The translations under genes were made by a program, and so were the position numbers. Positions 6,162-9,512 of a DNA stretch of 9,512 nt are shown here, one piece after another (the first letter of the stretch is position 1; each line of letters begins with the position of its first letter). A model generated the notes under the pieces. The model saw only the letters and a list, made by a program, of their open reading frames with translations. It made no database searches and was not told the origin of the DNA. The stretch covers positions 3,517 through 13,028 of the forward strand of contig CACZYN010000061.1 of assembly GCA_902785445.1 (NCBI GenBank). The letters run 5' to 3'. The stretch is from an uncultured Anaerovibrio sp. GTDB lineage: Bacteria; Bacillota; Negativicutes; Selenomonadales; Selenomonadaceae.

Positions 6162-6552
6162 ATTTGTTTACATATACTTCCCCATGGCACTCGTAATTAC
6201 GGATTTCCTTCACTGTATTATCACCATTCAGCATAACCACTGTTGGCCGATATTGAACCGCTTCCTGTTCCTCCATAAAGGCATAGGCCATAATTATAAC
6301 CACATCCCCAGGCTGCGCCCAACGGGCCGCAGAACCGTTAAGGCAGATAACTCCCGAGCCAGGCTTCCCCGGAATAACGTAAGTCTCCAAGCGGGAACCA
6401 TTATTATTGTTTACCACCTGTACCCGTTCATTTTCATAAATACCAGCTGCCTTCATCAACTCCGCATCTATGGTAATACTGCCCATATATTGGAGATTGG
6501 CCTCGGTTACCGTAGCGCAGTGCAGCTTGGATTTTAACATGTGAAGCATCAT
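6160..6552 (-). CDS. panD: Aspartate 1-decarboxylase (pyruvoyl-dependent)
   Basis: The 130-residue protein is a complete PanD, which decarboxylates aspartate to beta-alanine for pantothenate. The self-cleavage site G24-S25 in MGSITID stands at the same numbers as in E. coli PanD, and the cleaved serine would become the pyruvoyl group. K9, T57, Y58 and the NGSAAR segment (72-77) are also in place. The start ATG at 6550-6552 is chosen because it gives this register; a second in-frame ATG at residue 2 is equally close to GGAGGG, which lies inside the end of panC. Only 3 nt separate it from the panC stop codon, so the two are coupled. Its stop codon touches the shared terminator. Confidence 0.95.
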   Translation of the reverse strand: MMLHMLKSKLHCATVTEANLQYMGSITIDAELMKAAGIYENERVQVVNNNNGSRLETYVIPGKPGSGVICLNGSAARWAQPGDVVIIMAYAFMEEQEAVQYRPTVVMLNGDNTVKEIRNYECHGEVYVNK

Positions 6553-6555
6553 GAC

Positions 6556-7404
6556 TTAGCCCTCCAAAATTACATTATCAATAAGACGGGTCTTGCCTAT
6601 TTTAACCGCAATGGCCATAATCGTCTCTCTCTCTACTGCTTCTATCTCTTCCAAGGCCGGGAAGGAATAGATTTCCACATAATCAATGGCAGCCAGTGGT
6701 TCCTTATTAATCTCATCAGTGATAATCTTCTTTAGATCATACACCTTGGTAGTGCCAGCTGTGTAAGCCGCCTGGGCCATATTCAGGCTTCGTGACAAAA
6801 CCAATGCGGCCTTCTTTTCCTCCGGAGAAAGATAAACATTACGGGAACTGCGCGCTAGGCCGCTTTCCTCTCTTACTATAGGAACCATTTTTATTTCCAC
6901 CGGTAGAGCCAAGTCCTCCACAAAACGCCTGATTACGCAAACCTGCTGGGCATCCTTCTGACCGAAATATGCCTTATCTGCCTTGGCCAAATTAATTAGT
7001 TTGGTAACTACTGTGGCCACTCCCCGAAAATGCCCAGGCCGCTGTCCGCCACACAATTTCTTGGTAAAGTCCCCTTCCACATTCACATAAGTACAAAATC
7101 CCTCAGGATACATTTCTGCTGGCTCCGGGTGGAATACCGCATCAACTCCCACCTCTTCCAGTTTGGCACTATCCTCGTCAAACTGGCGGGGATACGCATC
7201 AAAATCCTCATTTGGTCCAAACTGCACGGGATTTACAAACACCGAGGCAATAACCACATCTGCTTCCTTACGGGCCGTACGCATAAGGGTAAGATGTCCC
7301 TCGTGGAGCGCCCCCATGGTAGGAACGAGCCCTATAGTCTTACCAGCCTGTTTCATTTCCAAAGAATACTTTTTGATTTCATCCTGAGTTCTTAAAATCT
7401 TCAT
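6556..7404 (-). CDS. panC: Pantothenate synthetase (pantoate-beta-alanine ligase)
   Basis: The 282-residue protein joins pantoate and beta-alanine using ATP through a pantoyl-adenylate. The nucleotidyl-transferase HxGH motif lies in PTMGALHEGHL (H34 and H37), followed by VNPVQFGPNEDF (57-68), GHFRGV (124-129), FGQKD (147-151) and the KMSKS-like RSSRN (185-189). The length is normal. The ATG at 7402-7404 has GAGG about ten bases upstream. It lies 23 bp after the BASS transporter gene and 3 bp before panD, so all three are probably cotranscribed. panB and panE, which make pantoate from ketoisovalerate, are not in the window. Confidence 0.97.
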   Translation of the reverse strand: MKILRTQDEIKKYSLEMKQAGKTIGLVPTMGALHEGHLTLMRTARKEADVVIASVFVNPVQFGPNEDFDAYPRQFDEDSAKLEEVGVDAVFHPEPAEMYPEGFCTYVNVEGDFTKKLCGGQRPGHFRGVATVVTKLINLAKADKAYFGQKDAQQVCVIRRFVEDLALPVEIKMVPIVREESGLARSSRNVYLSPEEKKAALVLSRSLNMAQAAYTAGTTKVYDLKKIITDEINKEPLAAIDYVEIYSFPALEEIEAVERETIMAIAVKIGKTRLIDNVILEG

Positions 7405-7427
7405 TCGAAACTAACCTCACTCGCTTA

Positions 7428-8402
7428 TCAGATACACTTAATACTTGAATCAATCAATTCATCATTTTCATCTTCTTCGCTATGATTGGCAAAATAGTTG
7501 GCCAGCATAGCCCCGGATACATTATGCCAAACGCTGAAAATGGCTCCCGGAATAGCAGAAATAGGGTCAAAATATATTACAGCCAAAGAGGCCGCCATGC
7601 CAGAATTTTGCATTCCCACTTCGATGGAAACAGTGCGGCTGCTTTTCTCATCCAGCTTAAACGCCTTAGCTAAAATATAACCCAACACCAAACCAAAACA
7701 ATTATGACAAATAACCACAGCAAACATTAATAAGCCTACATCCAGAAGTTTGGCGGCACTTAAGGAAACTACACCACCTACAGTAAGTACCACAGTCACT
7801 GCGGAAAGAACAGGCATAAAAGGATTGATTTTGCGGGAAAAATTCGCAAAAAAATGATGCACAGCAAGACCTAAAAGAACAGGTAATAATACCATTTTTA
7901 CAATGGACATCATCATGGAGTATACAGAAACATCAATTACTGCATCCGCCAGTAAATAGGTCAAAATTGGTGTAACCAGTGGAGCCAATATAGTGGAAGT
8001 TGCCGACATAGAAACTGACAATGCCACATCTCCCTTTGCCAAATAAGCAATCACATTGGAAGCCGTACCTCCAGGGCATGTTCCCACCAAAATAACACCA
8101 ATAGCAATCTCCGGTGGTAAACCAAAAACTTTTACAAGCGCAAAGGCAACAGTAGGCATGATTAAAAACTGAGCGAATACACCAATTAATATTCCCTTAG
8201 GATTTTTCAGGATATTCTTAAAATCATCCACCGTAAGGGTCATACCCATGCCAAACATAATAATGCCCAAAAGCACCGGTATATGTGGCCCCACCCAGGT
8301 CAAGGTCTCAGGTCGCCATACTGCAAATACACCGATAAGAAATACCAATAAACTCATGTTGCTTACAAGTAAATCGCAAGCCTTTTTTACTGCTTCTTTC
8401 AA
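7428..8402 (-). CDS. BASS-family transporter, probable ketopantoate/pantoate importer (PanS-like)
   Basis: This 324-residue membrane protein belongs to the bile acid:sodium symporter (BASS) family. It has about nine to ten hydrophobic segments, the family motifs GTCPGGTASN (107-116) and EVGMQNSG (261-268) that build the substrate and sodium site, and MFGMGMTL (49-56). A short acidic tail (309-316) follows the last helix. BASS members carry bile acids, pyruvate, and, in the case of Salmonella PanS, ketopantoate. Its place at the head of a panC-panD unit, with 23 bp to panC, makes ketopantoate or pantoate the best guess for the substrate; this is inference from context and known PanS function. 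The start is TTG at 8400-8402, with AGGGGG seven bases upstream; the next in-frame ATG at residue 16 would cut the first helix and lacks such a site. A terminated leader lies upstream. Confidence 0.88.
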   Translation of the reverse strand: MKEAVKKACDLLVSNMSLLVFLIGVFAVWRPETLTWVGPHIPVLLGIIMFGMGMTLTVDDFKNILKNPKGILIGVFAQFLIMPTVAFALVKVFGLPPEIAIGVILVGTCPGGTASNVIAYLAKGDVALSVSMSATSTILAPLVTPILTYLLADAVIDVSVYSMMMSIVKMVLLPVLLGLAVHHFFANFSRKINPFMPVLSAVTVVLTVGGVVSLSAAKLLDVGLLMFAVVICHNCFGLVLGYILAKAFKLDEKSSRTVSIEVGMQNSGMAASLAVIYFDPISAIPGAIFSVWHNVSGAMLANYFANHSEEDENDELIDSSIKCI

Positions 8403-8452
8403 AAAAGCACCCCCTAATTATAATTCCAACAAGGGCGTCTATAAAATGCTAA

Positions 8453-8491
8453 ACAAAAAAAGCCCCTTTATCCCTATGGATAAAGAGGCTT
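8453..8491 (-). terminator. Intrinsic terminator in the leader of the panS-like/panC/panD unit
   Basis: On the minus strand AAGCCTCTTTATCC (8478-8491) pairs with GGATAAAGGGGCTT (8460-8473) around ATAG, with one mismatch, followed by TTTTTTG. It lies about 50 bp before the transporter start and about 140 nt after a good promoter, with no gene between them, so it is either an attenuator or the end of a small RNA. Confidence 0.85.
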
Positions 8492-8629
8492 ATAAACACA
8501 AATAACAGCAAGCCAACAAAGCCGCCGGTGTCATCCGTCTCAGTCCCAAGGATCTAAGCGAAAAGAGTATTTGTAAAAATTAAAGCAAATTAAAGAGTAT
8601 GACTCCTAACGGATATCATCCCTTGTCCA
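8453..8629 (-). ncRNA. Candidate regulatory leader RNA (attenuator or riboswitch) of the pan unit
   Basis: Transcription from the promoter at 8636-8664 would give a leader of about 175 nt that ends in the intrinsic terminator. It contains short hairpin-forming stretches (GGATGATATCC, GAGTCATACTC) and a purine- and GC-richer part (8515-8555, GGGACTGAGACGGATGACACC). A GGCTT near 8510 could pair with the AAGCC of the terminator stem as a short antiterminator. I could not match it to TPP, FMN, cobalamin, fluoride or T-box consensus sequences. No reading frame of note is inside. It could also be an independent small RNA. Confidence 0.4.
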
Positions 8630-8635
8630 AGGTTG

Positions 8636-8664
8636 ATAATAACACAAGGAATAATGTAATGCAA
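8636..8664 (-). promoter_or_regulatory. Promoter of the pan leader
   Basis: On the minus strand -10 TATTAT (8636-8641) is preceded by TGT (extended -10), with a 17-nt spacer to a weak -35 TTGCAT (8659-8664). An 8-bp inverted repeat AAGTTAAT / ATTAACTT (8663-8670 and 8684-8691) overlaps and extends upstream of the -35 box and may be a regulator site. Confidence 0.55.
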
Positions 8665-8691
8665 GTTAATAAAGACATAGTTGATTAACTT
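8663..8691. repeat. Inverted repeat next to the pan promoter
   Basis: AAGTTAAT and ATTAACTT are perfectly complementary arms separated by 13 bp. They sit at the -35 end of the predicted pan promoter. A role as operator is possible but rests on position only. Confidence 0.45.
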
Positions 8692-8785
8692 TTGACTGTT
8701 AGCTAAAAGCATATATACGCCGTATGCGAAAGCGTACCCCGTTAGCTGCAACTACAAATTTAAACTATTGAATATTGACTAACCA

Positions 8786-8966
8786 GGCGGGACTGATTGC
8801 CTGAAGCAATTAGGTTTCAGTGCGTCAAGAAACTATTTTATGCATTCCTGCCCCGTCAGGTAAAAATCCATGTCTGAGCGAAGCGAGTTTGGATTTTTCC
8901 TGAAAATATATTAGAGGCAAAAAATAGTTTTAGCAATGAAACCGGGCTGAAGGCAACTGCCCCGCC
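8786..8966. repeat. Nested four-layer inverted repeat, structured non-coding DNA
   Basis: Four pairs of complementary arms lie strictly nested: GGCGGGACTGATTGCC (8786-8801) with GGCAACTGCCCCGCC (8952-8966); GGTTTCA (8813-8819) with TGAAACC (8937-8943); AAACTATTTTATGC (8830-8843) with GCAAAAAATAGTTT (8917-8930); and TCAGG-T-AAAAATCCA (8856-8870) with TGGATTTTT-CCTGA (8890-8903). The tip is a small CTGAGC-GAA-GCGAG hairpin. Such a long interrupted hairpin can be a folded RNA on either strand, a miniature inverted-repeat element, or a complex terminator of the rRNA operon. I see no open reading frame worth keeping and no target-site duplication. Confidence 0.7.
8862..8898. terminator. Possible bidirectional terminator at the tip of the nested repeat
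   Basis: AAAAATCCA and TGGATTTTT flank a CTGAGC-GAA-GCGAG hairpin. Either strand would give a GC-containing stem ending in a run of five T. On the minus strand it could end read-through from the 23S-5S operon before the pan unit. Confidence 0.5.
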
Positions 8967-9032
8967 GATAACGAGGGATGAAGCCGAAATGGATTAACAC
9001 GAGAAGAGGATATAGCCGGCAACTACCAACCG

Positions 9033-9067
9033 CGGAAGGAAAATGGCACGGCGACCATTTCCTTCCG
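9033..9067. repeat. Strong hairpin A downstream of 5S
   Basis: CGGAAGGAAAATGG (9033-9046) and CCATTTCCTTCCG (9055-9067) are complementary over 13 bp with one bulged A and an 8-nt loop. It abuts hairpin B with a shared base at 9067. No T-run follows, so it is not a standard terminator. Confidence 0.75.
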
Positions 9068-9093
9068 AGTAATATGCCACCGGCATATTACTC
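9067..9093. repeat. Strong hairpin B downstream of 5S
   Basis: GAGTAATATGCC and GGCATATTACTC form a perfect 12-bp stem around ACC. It stands back to back with hairpin A. The two may be processing or stability elements of the rRNA transcript, or parts of a small repeat element. Confidence 0.8.
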
Positions 9094-9111
9094 TCCCATG
9101 CCGTCCATTTG

Positions 9112-9193
9112 TTGGCTGGAGACGACCTATAAAAATAATAAGTTACATACAAAAACCGGCAACTTCCTATCCTCCCAGGCCGTCTCCAGCCAA
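9112..9193. repeat. 17-bp inverted repeat linking 5S rRNA with its downstream flank
   Basis: The flank 9112-9128 is complementary to 9177-9193 inside the 5S gene at 16 of 17 positions; in RNA the remaining position is a G-U pair, so all 17 could pair. A second flank piece, CTCCCATGCCGTC (9093-9105), repeats the 5S strand CTCCCAGGCCGTC (9172-9184) directly with one change. The flank therefore seems to hold fragments derived from a 5S 3' end in both orientations. Confidence 0.75.
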
Positions 9194-9269
9194 GTACTTT
9201 CGGCGTATATGTGCTTAACTACTGTGTTCGGAATGGGAACAGGTGGGTCCACATAGCCATCATCACCGG
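9155..9269 (-). rRNA. rrf: 5S ribosomal RNA
   Basis: The minus strand carries the conserved 5S core: CCACCTGTTCCCATTCCGAA, then CACAGTAGTTAAGCAC, GCCGAAAGTACTTGG and GGAGGATAGG. The ends CCGG(T) near 9269 and GCCGG near 9155 pair to form the terminal helix, giving about 115 nt. It lies about 70 nt after the 23S 3' end, the usual 23S-5S order. Exact ends are estimated to within a few bases. Confidence 0.96.
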
Positions 9270-9340
9270 ATATTCAATTTGAAGGTATATACCCTCAACA
9301 CTAAACAGAAAACAAGATATAACATCTTAGAGTGCTTTAA

Positions 9341-9512
9341 GTTAAGCCCTCGACTTATTAGTACTGGTCCGCTTCACATGTCACCACGCTTCCACTTCCA
9401 GCCTATCTACCTTATCGTCTATAAGGAGTCTTACCAGATTACTCTGTGAGAGATCTCATCTCAAGGCGGGTTTCACGCTTAGATGCTTTCAGCGTTTATC
9501 CCTTCCGAACGC
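9341..9512 (-). rRNA. rrl: 23S ribosomal RNA, 3' end only
   Basis: On the minus strand the sequence begins with GCGTTCGGAAGGGATAAACG and contains GCTGAAAGCATCTAAG, the AACCCGCCTTGAGATGAGA stretch and the typical 3' end GACCAGTACTAATAAGTCGA followed by GGGCTTAAC. These are conserved features of the last 170 nt of bacterial 23S rRNA. The gene continues beyond the right edge of the window. Confidence 0.97.

Noticed and set aside
8403..8450. Second promoter directly before the transporter (TATAAT near its ribosome binding site)
   Set aside because: Transcription would start inside the ribosome binding site, and the -35 match is poor.
8453..8629. T-box leader, TPP, FMN or fluoride riboswitch in the pan leader
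   Set aside because: Short look-alikes occur (CTGAGA, ACCGGCGG, GGATGACACC), but the remaining conserved elements of each class are missing, including the TGGNACCGCG of T-boxes.
8720..8760. Group II intron domain V remnant (GCCGTATGCGAAAGCGTAC)
   Set aside because: Only a short hairpin resembles it; the conserved domain V bulge, GTGYG start and reverse transcriptase are absent.
8978..9256. Plus-strand open frame of 92 codons
   Set aside because: It overlaps the 5S rRNA on the opposite strand and crosses the two hairpins; no ribosome binding site or domain supports it.
9243..9449. Plus-strand open frame of 68 codons
   Set aside because: It is antisense to the 23S and 5S rRNA.

Overview
The window looks like a chromosomal segment of a low-to-mid GC bacterium of the Firmicutes type. 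Start sites carry strong GGAGG-like ribosome binding sites, promoters are of the TTGACA/TATAAT type, and intrinsic terminators are frequent. A member of the Negativicutes (Selenomonas-like) is my best guess from the feel of the proteins, but the sequence alone does not prove it. I see no transposase, phage gene or CRISPR array; this is mainly housekeeping and accessory chromosome with several interesting non-coding stretches.

Layout. Positions 1-83 hold most of a tRNA-Ser(GGA) on the minus strand, cut by the window edge, with a good promoter upstream. A two-gene minus-strand unit follows: a single-domain CheY-like response regulator (1083-1469, TTG start) and an overlapping CheC/CheX-type protein (242-1093) that keeps the phosphatase motif. 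Next is aspartate ammonia-lyase (aspA, 1721-3109, minus) with its own terminator. Divergent from aspA is a metal-resistance operon on the plus strand: a stand-alone HMA metal-binding protein (3374-3592) and a P1B-type Zn/Cd/Pb ATPase without its own HMA domain (3608-5458). Its promoter carries an operator that closely resembles SmtB/ArsR-family zinc operators. A tRNA-Arg(CCT) follows; its promoter -35 box overlaps the ATPase stop codon. A 101-residue protein (5822-6127) with a possible DnaA domain I / KH-like fold comes next, under its own promoter with a palindromic site.

The right half is a minus-strand pantothenate unit: a BASS-family transporter (7428-8402), panC (6556-7404) and panD (6160-6552). 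PanD makes beta-alanine from aspartate and PanC joins it to pantoate. The transporter in first place, with no panB or panE in view, suggests import of ketopantoate or pantoate (a PanS-like role). A promoter at 8636-8664 and a roughly 180-nt leader ending in an intrinsic terminator precede the transporter, so attenuation or a riboswitch is possible.

The last part is the 3' end of an rRNA operon on the minus strand: 23S 3' end (partial) and 5S. Between 5S and the pan leader lies about 450 bp without a credible gene but full of inverted repeats: two adjacent strong hairpins, a 17-bp arm complementary to part of the 5S itself, and a nested, four-layer inverted repeat of about 180 bp with a terminator-like hairpin at its tip. 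This, the pan leader and the metal operator are the most worthwhile targets.
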